Below, in pieces: positions 1-9,598 of a stretch of DNA of 64,000 bases. The notes under the pieces were generated by a model, which worked only from the letters and a program-made list of their open reading frames with translations, ran no database searches and was not told where the DNA came from. This stretch comes from JADJSS01 sp046329815. Lineage in GTDB: Bacteria; Bacteroidota; Bacteroidia; Chitinophagales; JADIYW01. Location: contig JAXLTY010000001.1 of assembly GCA_046329815.1 (NCBI GenBank), positions 682,001 through 746,000 of the forward strand, read 5' to 3'. A program made the position numbers and the translations under genes. The number at the start of each line of letters is the position of its first letter. Within the stretch, counting starts at the first letter, position 1.

Positions 1-338
1 GGTACTGTATAATCTCGTTCAAAGGGTGCATAAACTGTAACAGTGTCTATTATATTACTGCTTACTTTAACTATTAAATTCCTGCTATTCGATGTTGCAA
101 ATAAATTTAATGGCAATGCATGACCTGCAGTTGAACCTAAGACAACTGCATATAAACCATTATTTACCTGTACTGTTTGAGATTCTGTCCAGTTAATAGG
201 ATTACCAATAAAAAAATCAAAAGTTCTTATCCCATTTGCCGGTGTACCGTTTTCAAACAACTTTCCCTGAAATGTTATCTGCTGTGCATAGGATAAAATT
301 GAAAAAAATAATATCAAAATTAATAGTGTTCTTTTCAT
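1..338 (-). CDS. Secreted beta-sandwich-like protein, 3' end outside window
   Basis: The open frame starts at the ATG at 338 and runs without a stop off the left edge, giving 112 codons. It begins with a clear signal peptide (MKRTLLILILFFSILSYAQ) and continues with a segment (ITFQGKL, NGTPANG, then NGLYAVVLGS) of the kind found at the N-terminus of many secreted Bacteroidota proteins that resemble tail-fibre or adhesin stalks. It follows the T9SS-sorted protein by only 5 bases on the same strand, so it is probably the third gene of the RHS operon. The mature protein is presumably exported; its function cannot be told because the C-terminal part is missing. Confidence 0.75.
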   Translation of the reverse strand, partial: MKRTLLILILFFSILSYAQQITFQGKLFENGTPANGIRTFDFFIGNPINWTESQTVQVNNGLYAVVLGSTAGHALPLNLFATSNSRNLIVKVSSNIIDTVTVYAPFERDYTV

Positions 339-343
339 ATGAT

Positions 344-1246
344 CTAGTATTTAATTATTTTTTTGGTGAATAATAATTGATTGTTATTATATAGACTAAC
401 AAAATATGCACCTGCAGATGCAACAGATTTTCCTACAGGTATAGCTAAAAAATTAGTATTAATGGCGGTTTTAACTATTTCCTGACCAGAGACATCTGAC
501 ACTACCAATTTATATTCCTGAGATAGTTGTTGAGTAAACATAATTTCAATATTCCCTGATAATGAATTATAATATGCCTGAAATAACTCATTTTGATTAT
601 TATTTACACCTGTACAAATTGCAACATTTATTGTTTTTGATATAGTTTGCCCTATGCATCCATATGCAGATGTTTCTGTAACTTTTAAAGTTGCTGTACC
701 AGCACGGTACCAATTTATTCTAACAGAATCAGTTCCCTGCCCGCTTTCAAATACGCCATTGGCAGCAGTTACTTCCCAGTTATATTGCGAACCTATGTGT
801 TTAGAAACTTTATAAGATAATTTACTTCCCTGACAGACTGTAGAATCCTGCACTGGATTTCCTATTAAGAAAGTAGTAAGCGGTGGAACATCCACAACAA
901 CATGAGTAAAAGATGTATCCTTACAACCTATAGGTGAAGTGCCAATTACAGAAATGTATTGCGAAGAATCTGCTAAAATAGCAATTGTAGTATTAAAAGA
1001 ACCAGTACTCCAATTATAGGTTGTATTACTTATTGTACTATTTGCAGTAAGAGATAAAATATCACCAACGCAACCTGTAGTATCACCTGTAACATTTACA
1101 ACTGGCAGTGTACCATTTATTTGTTTAGTGATGCGATTACCATTCTGATCATAGGTCAAAATTATATTTTGTGCAAATGTTGCATAAAAAGAAAATAACA
1201 AGATAATTGTTATTTTAGTGATAATTCTTTTTTGTTTAATATTCAT
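344..1246 (-). CDS. T9SS-sorted secreted protein with PKD-like domains
   Basis: This 300-residue protein has an N-terminal signal peptide ending near FYATFAQ, two Ig/PKD-like beta-sandwich stretches (roughly residues 45-120 and 125-215, each with a Cys pair), and a C-terminal domain of about 75 residues with the T9SS type A look (KLVVSDVSGQEIVK, then a final KKIIKY). It should cross the inner membrane by Sec and be carried to the surface by the type IX system. A TTG start at 1255 is possible and would overlap the RHS stop; the ATG at 1246 is preferred and lies 5 bases after that stop. Just after the signal peptide the sequence ILTYDQNGNRITKQ looks like one YD/RHS repeat, an odd echo of the upstream gene. 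Confidence 0.8.
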   Translation of the reverse strand: MNIKQKRIITKITIILLFSFYATFAQNIILTYDQNGNRITKQINGTLPVVNVTGDTTGCVGDILSLTANSTISNTTYNWSTGSFNTTIAILADSSQYISVIGTSPIGCKDTSFTHVVVDVPPLTTFLIGNPVQDSTVCQGSKLSYKVSKHIGSQYNWEVTAANGVFESGQGTDSVRINWYRAGTATLKVTETSAYGCIGQTISKTINVAICTGVNNNQNELFQAYYNSLSGNIEIMFTQQLSQEYKLVVSDVSGQEIVKTAINTNFLAIPVGKSVASAGAYFVSLYNNNQLLFTKKIIKY

Positions 1247-1251
1247 ACAGT

Positions 1252-4200
1252 TCAATGTAATATTATTGGTGTAGGATCGGGATTAGTATTAAATTGTTGC
1301 TGAAAGTTATTATTCATTTCATGTAAATCCATTTTAATATCATACCATTTTTCAAAAATAACAGGAACAACTCTTTCACCAATAAAACCTCCTGCTGCAG
1401 CACCAGCTGCAACACCTAATACACCTCCTTCTAAACCTAATACACCTCCAATCATTGCCCCATAATTTCTACCATCTATTGCCATTTGAGCTTTAGCTTT
1501 ATAAAATTCTTCATTTTTTGTCCTTTGACCTTCCCCATTAAACATTTGTACAAAAGCTCCCGAAACTGCTCCATTTGCAAACTTACCACCACCCAAAACA
1601 CTGGCAGTTCCACCTACTGCTGCTGATGATGATATTCTTACGATTTTATCATCAAATTGTTCAATTGCTGGATTAGCCCCTGCAGAGAAAGCCCCTGCAT
1701 AAAAACCATGTTCAAACTTACCGCCATTCAAGACATTAACCCCACCTTGTACAACGCCATGTGATAAAACTTTAAACCCATAACCACCAAGATTATATTG
1801 CCCGGCAGCTGGATTATAGCCCATCCCGGATGCAGCTTGTCCAATGCCATATGATACGCCTGCACATGCTGCTCCAATAGCAGCTCCTTTTAAACCTGCC
1901 CATAATGATTGTGAAAGACTACCTCCATTTAACAATGAAGCTGTCATAGCTGTAGAAAAACCAACTGCAGCTCCTGAAAGCATAGCTGAACCCAAGGCAC
2001 CTACAACCCCTGCACCAACTCCACAAGTCAATATTCCTACTACAATTGCAACTGCTACAACAGCTAAGGTTTTCCAATTTTCCTTTACCCATCCCGCTGC
2101 TTCTTTAATGCCATTTGCTACTGCATCAGATATACCACTTATTACATTTCCAAAAAAGTGAGTAACAGAATTAAATATACTTTTAAATGGTTTTGTAATA
2201 AAATCCAAAAAATACCCTGTCGGATCAGTATAGGATAACGGATTATTCAATACATAACTATACCTGTTAAAACTTTGCAGGTTAGAAAAGTCCTGTATAT
2301 ATGGATCAGGGCTTAAAAATCTTCCTAATATTGGATCATATATACGTCCATTCATATCTATTAAATCAAACATGTCATAATGTTCATGGCCAGTAAAGCC
2401 GCGTTCAAATGCCAGTACAAACGAATCAGCAATGGCACCGTAACTTGCACTCAAGCGTTTTCCCCATGCATCAAAGTTTGCTTCGTATGTAACTTGTGCA
2501 CTATCATTAGTAGTCATCACAATACTACCCAAATGATCTTTATGCCAGTAGTTTAAATTCTTTGTTCCATTGCTATATACTTCATAAGTAGCTACCACTC
2601 CCTCAGGCCCAAAAATATAATTGGTTTCTTTAGTGCCATTCCGTTTAATTTCTTTTTCATATAATTTCCCAACATAAACTTTTGTACGCACCAACGTGTC
2701 GCCATTGTACATCTTTTGCAAAACACGTTGCTGTGATGCATCATAATAGACATCTACCTTTGTGGAATCTTTGCTTATCTCTTTAACCTTATTAAAAGCA
2801 TTATAACTCGTATTAACCAGCAAACTTGCAATACATTGATTGGTGGTTTGATTAATGCTTTTTAATCTGTGTGGCCCATTGTTTACGGAGCCATAAGTGT
2901 AATATCCGACATCTGATTTATAAGTGATGTTTCCTAATGGGTCATACGTTACATCAACACTGTTTCCACCTAATGTTTGTGATTTTATTAAACGGTTTAA
3001 TTTATCATACGTAAAATCTTCCTGATGTTGTGTAATTTCATTTTTACGTTGGGTTAAATTACCCAATGCGTCATAACTGTAATCTAAGTTTTGTAATGTT
3101 TTACCCGGTTTGGTAGTATAAATATTTACTAGATATCTTGTGAGTGGATCGAAATGCGAAATCGTTGTAACATTATTACCATATTGCTGGCTTTCTAATT
3201 GATTAAACGCATTATATTTATTTGCTTTCCACAATAATTTATTTCCTGTAACTTGTCGTATTTCCGTTAAATAGCTATTATTATTATATACCTGATTTAC
3301 TTTGTATCCGGAAGGATATGTAATTTGAGCAACCCTGCTTGCATAATCATATAAATAACTTAAATTATAAAGTGCCGTATCAATAGTTTCTTTTTCAGAA
3401 ATCTTTCTGCTAAGTGTATCATAACTTACATCATATGCAAAGCCATTATAACTGGATATACTTCCTAATGACCCAATTCCATAAGGTTTATTGTCATAAG
3501 TAAATGTGCTAACACCATCAGGGTCAGTACGTTTTTTCATTCTACCCAATAAGTCATATTCCAGTGTAGTGGTTTGCTGTTTAGGGTCTACTTGTGAAAT
3601 CAGTTCTCCAAAACTATTATAAGTATATTTATACAATCCCATATCAGGATCGTTCATTTCTGTTTTATTGCCGTGAACATCATATTTGATAGTAATGGTA
3701 TTTCCATTTGGGTCAATTGTTTTTACAGGCTTACCAAAAACATCATATTGATAATTGACTTGATTTCCTAATTCATCTGTAATTCTTATAACGTTTTCTT
3801 TAGCATCCTTTAATGCTGTTTTTTTCTGTCCTTTAGCATTAATAGTGATAGTTGTTCTGCCCTGATATACTATCGAATCAATTCGATTACCCGGTTGAAT
3901 AATTTGTGTTTCTCTGCCTAATAAATCATATTGTTTTTGAATAAATACAGGGATAGAATCCTGATGATACGGCAAAGACTTGGTAATTAGATATCCTCGA
4001 TTGTCAAATGTATTCTGTTGTATAATCCATTTGCCGTCAAAGCTTGTTTGATTAGTTTGTATCTCCCTGTTCAGGATGTCATAATATTGTATAGTTGGAC
4101 CAGAAACCGAAGACTGAGTATATATTAAATGCACAGCATTAGGTGGACAATTAATTCCATTCCCACATTTTCTATAATCCATTGTTTGCCAATTGCCATC

Positions 4201-7200
4201 AGGAGATATTTCTTTTGTAACACGTCCAAATGCATCATATTCCATTTTTTTTGTAAGACCATTAGGGTCCTTTTCTGTTAATTCAAATCCTAATGCAGGG
4301 TCGTATGTTTTAATAGATGTATGGCCAAGAGGATTTTTAGCTGTAAGTGTAAAACGCCCTGTCGGGTCATAGGTTGTAATAACTGTTCTGGTTTCTAAAG
4401 CAGTTCCATTCCAGGCTGTTGTTGAACTTTGTTTTATATTTCCAAAAGCATCATACAAATATTGTTTTACAATTTTGTCATTATCACTTAAATCAGGTTC
4501 TGTAATTTCCTTTAATAATAATCCCGTTGTCGGGTCATATTCAAAAGCAGCTGAGCGAACTACTGCAGGTTGTCCAGGTGCAAAACGGTAAAGGGTAGAT
4601 TTGGTCAATCTACCTAAAATCCAATTTACATAATCATCATGATCATAAGTATTTACCAATGAATCTCTGTAGCCGTCACTGTAATTATTTACAGATTCTA
4701 AAACATTTCCATAATCATCATATTGTTGTGTATTAACCGTAGAATCTATAAGTAAGCCGTTAATCTCATAGTTTTTGGAAATATTTTTCTCAACATATGA
4801 ATAATGACATTTATCATTATAGAAAACTTTTAAGCCATTTTTTATGCTGGTTGAACTAATGACAATACCGTTTCCTAATCTCGTTTCGCTCTTAACTAAT
4901 GGAGAACTAATATACTTCCAGCCTTCCTTACTTCTGTCATAAAACCTACTTTGAACAATTCCTGTGAGCTCATCTGTTACATGCACTTCAGCAAAACCAC
5001 GAAACCCTCTTCCATCCAAACTAAATTTAGCACCAGCGAATCTATATGATTTACCACGAAAATTTCCAACACCATCATCTGACAATACTCTTTTAACAAC
5101 AGGCATTGCACCCTGATAATCCATTAATGGATAAGAAGCATCATTATATTTTGTATATACATTATCATCTGCTATTGTAGAATATTGAATTTGAATACTT
5201 GAATTATTTCCTTGTGTAACTTTAGAAAGTGTATTATTATAAAGTAAATTGGATTTTAGAAAAATTACATTAGAACTAATATTCTTCTTTACCATTAAAA
5301 AGTCAAAATTTGTTTGAATGCTAAAATTCCCTGAGCCTGCAATAAAATAACCTGCAGCATCTAAAGGAGTAATTGCATTAGACAATACTGAACCAAATTT
5401 AATACCCCCTGTATTGCTTGCATTTATTATCCATTTATTGTTGCCTGTCACTTCATCATACCAGAAAAGATCTGCATAACCGTCATTATTAAAATCTATA
5501 GGACTAAGATTGGTGCCTCCTGTTATATTTGACGAAATACCATTCGGATTTTGAATAACATCACTAAAAGTAAAATTTCCATAATTTAAAACCCACCTGT
5601 TGTCACCTGTAGATTTGTTATAAAAAAACAAATCTTGAAATCCATCTCCGTTTACATCAGTAAAACTGAGCGTATAACCAGTATTAACAAATCCTAGATT
5701 AGGTACTGACAAGGTAGAAGAGAAACCGACTGTTCCGGGACCTGTATTTTTATACAATGTATTGGATCCATTCGTACGATCCATTATTAAAATGTCCGAC
5801 AATCCATCACCATCAAAATCATTGATATATGGAACATTTGATCCTTTTAGAGCAGACGATGGCAATAAATTCGTTGTATATGAATTACTGCCAAATTTTT
5901 TAAATAATATAAAATTAGATGTGGATGAGTCTACAAAAAACCACCGATTTGAACCGTCAATTGGATCGTAAAACAAGAGGTCACTTCTACCATCACCATT
6001 AAAATCTGTACAAATTAATGGTGTATAATCTTGAACTCCGCTTAAAGAAATATAATTGTTTAATAAGGTAAAATTTATATTTCCAAATTGTGCACTTGAA
6101 TTATTGAGATATATTTTATTCCCGGATCCTGAATATGTAACTATATCAGTCTTGCCGTCCCCATTAAAATCACCAAATGTAATCTCTCCTTCAAATAATA
6201 TAGGAATACTTGTATTTACAGTATCAAATAAAAAATTTCCGTTTTTTCTATTTATATAAAATTTCAGAGGAGTCCCGTTGACTTTTTTATATTTTATAAT
6301 ATCAATTGCCCCATCTGCATTTATATCCATTGATTGTACTTCATCATTTATTGCGATGTTTGTATTGTTGTTATATTTAGTGAATGATAAACTATTATTA
6401 TTGTTCCAATTAAATATAGTAGGGGCGAAACAATTTCCATTTAAACCACATTCTTGAATTTGAGAAATTTTTGACAATGTGGATGAAATATCATAAGTAA
6501 TGTTATACTCTCTTACAAGTGTCGCCTGGTAGTAGCATTTTATTGACTTCAAACGCTTGGTTGTTTTGAAAAAACTTCCCTGATAACTTTTATATATTGT
6601 ATCAGGTCTAGACTCATAATAAAATACGACTGAAGCATATGGGGCTAAACCGGCACCAGAATTTCCTGTATAATCAATGCGAAGAGGATAATATTCACCA
6701 GTATAAGGAAAAGAATTTTGATACGTAATTGTCATGTAATTACCTTTTGTATCATAGGCCTTATTTAACAACCAAAAATTAGGCATATTGCTGCCCTTTA
6801 CGCCCATTTTGGAATCTGAAGTGTTACCGTATTCTGATGTTATTCCAGAATTACTTTTAACTTCAAAATATTGAGGAATATTATTTGAAGGGAAACCTAA
6901 TGAGCCAACAGAAGTAATTTTTAAAAATGCATTTTGTTCAGTTCTGTACTCAACTCCACTCCCACCATTCAATTCACCTGCATTAACAAGCACTAACCGT
7001 TCACCTTCTAATGAATATCTTAAATTACTTGTAGAATGAGAAACAAAACCATCTTGTGCTAAAGTAGGAGATGAAGCTGAAATCACCCCCAAACCCTGAA
7101 GCGACCAACCCTGTCCCAACAAACCATTACCACTTTGACTATTATAAGTTAAACTTAATTTTGGGTCCATACCAGCGGTACCAGGTGAAACTTGTATAGG

Positions 7201-7362
7201 TATGTTGTAAACAGCGGAACCACCATCTGTAACATTGAAATCACCAATAGTATATCCAGAAATATCACCAGGAATATTTTGATAGGTATTTTGTGCGTAA
7301 ATACTGTATTCTACACCAACAAAATTAAAAATAAAATAAATCTTAAGAAAGATGGATTTCAT
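1252..7362 (-). CDS. RHS/YD-repeat giant secreted protein (SpvB-like head, FG-GAP, RHS core)
   Basis: A 2036-residue polymorphic-toxin-like protein. In order: signal peptide (about residues 1-24), an SpvB-type N-terminal segment (about 45-110, MDPKLSLTYNSQSGNGLLG), at least six FG-GAP/VCBS repeats with DxNxDGxxD cores (about 340-640), long YD/RHS repeats (about 880-1650), an RHS core ending in GRFLSPDPY and SYTDPTGYF (about 1670-1715), and a variable C-terminal part (about 1720-2036) with a hydrophobic Gly/Ala-rich stretch and GGKFANGAVSGAF. RHS shells normally enclose a toxic or effector C-terminus. No nuclease or deaminase motif is visible in this tail, and no obvious immunity gene follows. 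It heads an operon with the two secreted proteins downstream. Confidence 0.88.
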   Translation of the reverse strand: MKSIFLKIYFIFNFVGVEYSIYAQNTYQNIPGDISGYTIGDFNVTDGGSAVYNIPIQVSPGTAGMDPKLSLTYNSQSGNGLLGQGWSLQGLGVISASSPTLAQDGFVSHSTSNLRYSLEGERLVLVNAGELNGGSGVEYRTEQNAFLKITSVGSLGFPSNNIPQYFEVKSNSGITSEYGNTSDSKMGVKGSNMPNFWLLNKAYDTKGNYMTITYQNSFPYTGEYYPLRIDYTGNSGAGLAPYASVVFYYESRPDTIYKSYQGSFFKTTKRLKSIKCYYQATLVREYNITYDISSTLSKISQIQECGLNGNCFAPTIFNWNNNNSLSFTKYNNNTNIAINDEVQSMDINADGAIDIIKYKKVNGTPLKFYINRKNGNFLFDTVNTSIPILFEGEITFGDFNGDGKTDIVTYSGSGNKIYLNNSSAQFGNINFTLLNNYISLSGVQDYTPLICTDFNGDGRSDLLFYDPIDGSNRWFFVDSSTSNFILFKKFGSNSYTTNLLPSSALKGSNVPYINDFDGDGLSDILIMDRTNGSNTLYKNTGPGTVGFSSTLSVPNLGFVNTGYTLSFTDVNGDGFQDLFFYNKSTGDNRWVLNYGNFTFSDVIQNPNGISSNITGGTNLSPIDFNNDGYADLFWYDEVTGNNKWIINASNTGGIKFGSVLSNAITPLDAAGYFIAGSGNFSIQTNFDFLMVKKNISSNVIFLKSNLLYNNTLSKVTQGNNSSIQIQYSTIADDNVYTKYNDASYPLMDYQGAMPVVKRVLSDDGVGNFRGKSYRFAGAKFSLDGRGFRGFAEVHVTDELTGIVQSRFYDRSKEGWKYISSPLVKSETRLGNGIVISSTSIKNGLKVFYNDKCHYSYVEKNISKNYEINGLLIDSTVNTQQYDDYGNVLESVNNYSDGYRDSLVNTYDHDDYVNWILGRLTKSTLYRFAPGQPAVVRSAAFEYDPTTGLLLKEITEPDLSDNDKIVKQYLYDAFGNIKQSSTTAWNGTALETRTVITTYDPTGRFTLTAKNPLGHTSIKTYDPALGFELTEKDPNGLTKKMEYDAFGRVTKEISPDGNWQTMDYRKCGNGINCPPNAVHLIYTQSSVSGPTIQYYDILNREIQTNQTSFDGKWIIQQNTFDNRGYLITKSLPYHQDSIPVFIQKQYDLLGRETQIIQPGNRIDSIVYQGRTTITINAKGQKKTALKDAKENVIRITDELGNQVNYQYDVFGKPVKTIDPNGNTITIKYDVHGNKTEMNDPDMGLYKYTYNSFGELISQVDPKQQTTTLEYDLLGRMKKRTDPDGVSTFTYDNKPYGIGSLGSISSYNGFAYDVSYDTLSRKISEKETIDTALYNLSYLYDYASRVAQITYPSGYKVNQVYNNNSYLTEIRQVTGNKLLWKANKYNAFNQLESQQYGNNVTTISHFDPLTRYLVNIYTTKPGKTLQNLDYSYDALGNLTQRKNEITQHQEDFTYDKLNRLIKSQTLGGNSVDVTYDPLGNITYKSDVGYYTYGSVNNGPHRLKSINQTTNQCIASLLVNTSYNAFNKVKEISKDSTKVDVYYDASQQRVLQKMYNGDTLVRTKVYVGKLYEKEIKRNGTKETNYIFGPEGVVATYEVYSNGTKNLNYWHKDHLGSIVMTTNDSAQVTYEANFDAWGKRLSASYGAIADSFVLAFERGFTGHEHYDMFDLIDMNGRIYDPILGRFLSPDPYIQDFSNLQSFNRYSYVLNNPLSYTDPTGYFLDFITKPFKSIFNSVTHFFGNVISGISDAVANGIKEAAGWVKENWKTLAVVAVAIVVGILTCGVGAGVVGALGSAMLSGAAVGFSTAMTASLLNGGSLSQSLWAGLKGAAIGAACAGVSYGIGQAASGMGYNPAAGQYNLGGYGFKVLSHGVVQGGVNVLNGGKFEHGFYAGAFSAGANPAIEQFDDKIVRISSSAAVGGTASVLGGGKFANGAVSGAFVQMFNGEGQRTKNEEFYKAKAQMAIDGRNYGAMIGGVLGLEGGVLGVAAGAAAGGFIGERVVPVIFEKWYDIKMDLHEMNNNFQQQFNTNPDPTPIILH

Positions 7363-7585
7363 AGCTATATTTTAATTTTACATTTTAAATATCCAAACTC
7401 AAAAAACAGCTCATCCATTGAATAAACCGTGTATATTAAGAAACGGATGGTAATTTCATAGTTTATGGTTATTGATAAAAATCAAATATCACCACAAACG
7501 GTTAGCCATGCAATACCATAATTTAAGGTATTTTTAGATGTAAAGTGGATGAGTACTACCGGAATTTAGGTAGCAGATTGAATTT

Positions 7586-8311
7586 TCAAAGCAAATCAAA
7601 TAGCAAAGCGTATTTTACTAAGCCGATGGAACTTTTAACGCCTAATTTTTCGATAAGGTTTTTGCGGTGCGTGTCAACGGTAAGAGAACTCAAAAACAAT
7701 TTATCGGCTATTTCTTTAGAAGTATATTCTTCGCAGATCAGTTTTAAAACTTCTTTTTCACGCATACTTAATTCAAGATACTTTTCGGCATTTTCTTCGA
7801 GGAAACCAATGTTCTTTTTAAATGAGTTGACTTGTTTCTTACTTTTCAATAATTCATCAACGCTACAGCCAACTCCTAACAAATATTTGGCTTCACCGCT
7901 ATCGTTCAATATAGCCGGTTTGACACAGGCATACGTCCATTCCCAACCGTTTTTGGTTTTTATATAATAAGTATGAGAAAACACTTTATTGCTATTATCC
8001 TTATCTGCAAAAAATTTGATGATATTATATACTACACTTATGTTTTCTGGGTGTACCAATTTCAGTATATATTTAAATCCAAGCTTATTGGTTTCTGCTT
8101 CTGTAGTTCCTAAAAATTCATAAGCGCTTTGATTACAGTAAGTCATTGTGTAAGAAAAATCTTCATACCTGAAAATAGAAACCATTTGTAAAGAACTGTC
8201 ACAAACTTGTTTTAATTCATCCAATGTGAGCGTTTTAGAAGACGATACTAATTTCTGTATGTCATTAATTTTTTTGAACAACATATCTAATTCTTCTAAA
8301 ATATCGTTCAT
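7586..8311 (-). CDS. PAS domain, LuxR-type transcriptional regulator
   Basis: This 241-residue protein carries a PAS-like sensor domain at about residues 35-150 (YCNQSAYEFLGTTEAE, then VHPENISVVYNI) and a LuxR/GerE helix-turn-helix at about 175-235 (LSMREKEVLKLI, then TVDTHRKNLIEKLG). There is no receiver domain and no membrane segment, so it is a cytosolic one-component type regulator. The signal it senses cannot be read from the sequence. It is transcribed alone; a TATATTTG promoter element lies 18-25 bases ahead of its ATG. Confidence 0.85.
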   Translation of the reverse strand: MNDILEELDMLFKKINDIQKLVSSSKTLTLDELKQVCDSSLQMVSIFRYEDFSYTMTYCNQSAYEFLGTTEAETNKLGFKYILKLVHPENISVVYNIIKFFADKDNSNKVFSHTYYIKTKNGWEWTYACVKPAILNDSGEAKYLLGVGCSVDELLKSKKQVNSFKKNIGFLEENAEKYLELSMREKEVLKLICEEYTSKEIADKLFLSSLTVDTHRKNLIEKLGVKSSIGLVKYALLFDLL

Positions 8312-8328
8312 ACTTTATGCGTTTATAC

Positions 8329-8336
8329 CAAATATA
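8329..8336 (-). promoter_or_regulatory. Bacteroidota -7 promoter element for the PAS-LuxR gene
   Basis: On the minus strand this reads TATATTTG, matching the Bacteroidota sigma factor consensus TAnnTTTG. A TTG lies 22 bases further upstream, within the usual spacing for the -33 element. It would give a very short leader before the ATG at 8311. Confidence 0.45.
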
Positions 8337-8445
8337 AGATAGAATTCTAATATAAAAACAACACACATTTACATTTCAGGTTAAAAAATCGTTATAAGAA
8401 TCTGAATTTTCAGCATGATTTTTGCTATATTTAATTAATAAAAAT

Positions 8446-9009
8446 ATGCCTATGCAAAATTTTGCTACACTACTCTTTTTGTTTTTTACTTTAACGGTTT
8501 GCACTGGTTTCAAACCGCCTAAAAACAACGGCACGCCAAATCCGAAAAATGATATTTTATATACTATTTACGGTGGTGATGTAGATAAAATGCTAGAAGG
8601 TGAACGCAAAAAAGACTCGATGGCTCGTCCATACCTGTATCAAACAATAACGGAAGAAAAGAAAGAGCCGGCTTCTACCGTAGATGATGAATCGAATATT
8701 AAAGAGAAAGCGGAAATCATGCCGACTTATGTTGCCGGCGACAAAGCATTGCAGGAATATGTAAAACAAAATGCAGCTCTGGTTGGCGATTCTTTGGTTG
8801 GTGTAAAAGCAACTGTAACCGTTAAGTTTTTTATCAATACACTTGGCGATGCACGTTATACAAAAATCTTAAAAACAGATAATCCATCAAGATCATTTGA
8901 TTTGGAAGTAATGCGCATCATTGATGGTATGGAAAAATGGAATCCTGCAAAACAAAACGGCGTAGAAGTCAATTGCTACCAAACGATGACTATTAAATTT
9001 GGCGAATAA
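8446..9009 (+). CDS. TonB C-terminal domain-like exported protein
   Basis: This 187-residue protein has an N-terminal hydrophobic segment (FATLLFLFFTLTVCTGF) and, over its last 90 residues, a fold resembling the TonB C-terminal domain (VKFFINTLGDARYTKILKT, then a closing beta-strand CYQTMTIKFGE). Such proteins in Bacteroidota are usually periplasmic and named energy transducer TonB, although this one has no long Pro-rich linker. An in-frame TTG at 8422 exists, but the ATG at 8446 (or 8452) places the signal peptide at the N-terminus and is preferred. It stands alone between oppositely oriented genes. Confidence 0.7.
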   Translation: MPMQNFATLLFLFFTLTVCTGFKPPKNNGTPNPKNDILYTIYGGDVDKMLEGERKKDSMARPYLYQTITEEKKEPASTVDDESNIKEKAEIMPTYVAGDKALQEYVKQNAALVGDSLVGVKATVTVKFFINTLGDARYTKILKTDNPSRSFDLEVMRIIDGMEKWNPAKQNGVEVNCYQTMTIKFGE

Positions 9010-9014
9010 TTTAC

Positions 9015-9044
9015 AGAGATTGCCACGCTGCGCTCGCAATGACG
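9015..9044. repeat. REP-like palindromic intergenic element
   Basis: Just after the TonB-like stop lies GATTGCCACGCTGCGCTCGC followed by AATGACG. ATTGC and GCAAT form a short stem around a GC-rich loop, in a locally GC-rich patch. From memory, sequences of this form are dispersed in intergenic DNA of many Bacteroidota and other bacteria; copy number in this genome cannot be seen from one window. Confidence 0.5.
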
Positions 9045-9060
9045 CGATGCATGACGCGAT
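9039..9060. repeat. Tandem 10-bp direct repeat ATGACGCGAT
   Basis: ATGACGCGAT occurs at 9039-9048 and again at 9051-9060, separated by GC. It overlaps the end of the REP-like element and looks like a local duplication of its edge. Confidence 0.6.
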
Positions 9061-9064
9061 TTTC

Positions 9065-9487
9065 TTACAAACGCTTTCTTTTAAAAAAAGACTTGATTAA
9101 TTCTGATGCTTCGGTTTCCAGCAAACCTGTTTTCAGTTCAAATAAATTGGGTTGCGTTTTTTTGTGCGAATTATCTGAAGCAGCAAAAACAACTTTAGCA
9201 ATTTGTGCTTCGCGAATAGCGCCGGTACACATCATACATGGTTCCAGCGTAACATACAACGTACATTTATCCAAATACTTATTGCCTAAAAAATTGCAGG
9301 CAGCCGTTATTGCTAAAATCTCTGCATGTGCCGTTGGGTCGTTCAGTTTTTCAATCTGGTTGTATCCTTTTCCGATAATTTTATTATCGCAAACAATTAT
9401 TGCGCCTACAGGCACTTCGTCTTCTTCAAAAGCTGTTTTTGCCAATTTTAATGCTTCCAACATATAAAATTTATCAAAATCTATCAT
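9065..9487 (-). CDS. tadA: tRNA(adenine-34) deaminase TadA-type nucleoside deaminase
   Basis: This 140-residue cytidine-deaminase-fold enzyme has the zinc signature: His54-Ala-Glu56, then Pro83-Cys84-x2-Cys87. The family converts A34 of tRNA-Arg to inosine in the cytosol. The C-terminal KSFFKRKRL fits tRNA binding. The frame is open back to 9574, but the extra 29 residues are not conserved-looking and the ATG at 9487 gives the normal family length. It could instead be a guanine-deaminase-like relative, but the overall layout fits TadA best. It is divergent from the TolC gene. Confidence 0.85.
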   Translation of the reverse strand: MIDFDKFYMLEALKLAKTAFEEDEVPVGAIIVCDNKIIGKGYNQIEKLNDPTAHAEILAITAACNFLGNKYLDKCTLYVTLEPCMMCTGAIREAQIAKVVFAASDNSHKKTQPNLFELKTGLLETEASELIKSFFKRKRL

Positions 9488-9598
9488 TCTTATTCGTTCT
9501 GCATTTGAAGATAGAACTTTTAAGCGTATTTTTACGTTCTGAATTTGATGTAATAAAATTTTAATTACACACACTAATCATCTTATTAAAACGACCAA

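Noticed and set aside
1844..2161. 105-codon plus-strand ORF opposite the RHS C-terminus
   Set aside because: Its Ala/Pro-rich translation is the complement of the Gly/Ala-rich RHS tail; considered and dismissed as an immunity gene because there is no start context and it is wholly antisense.
9039..9467. 142-codon plus-strand ORF opposite tadA
   Set aside because: It lies antisense to the clear zinc-deaminase gene and starts in the REP-like repeat.
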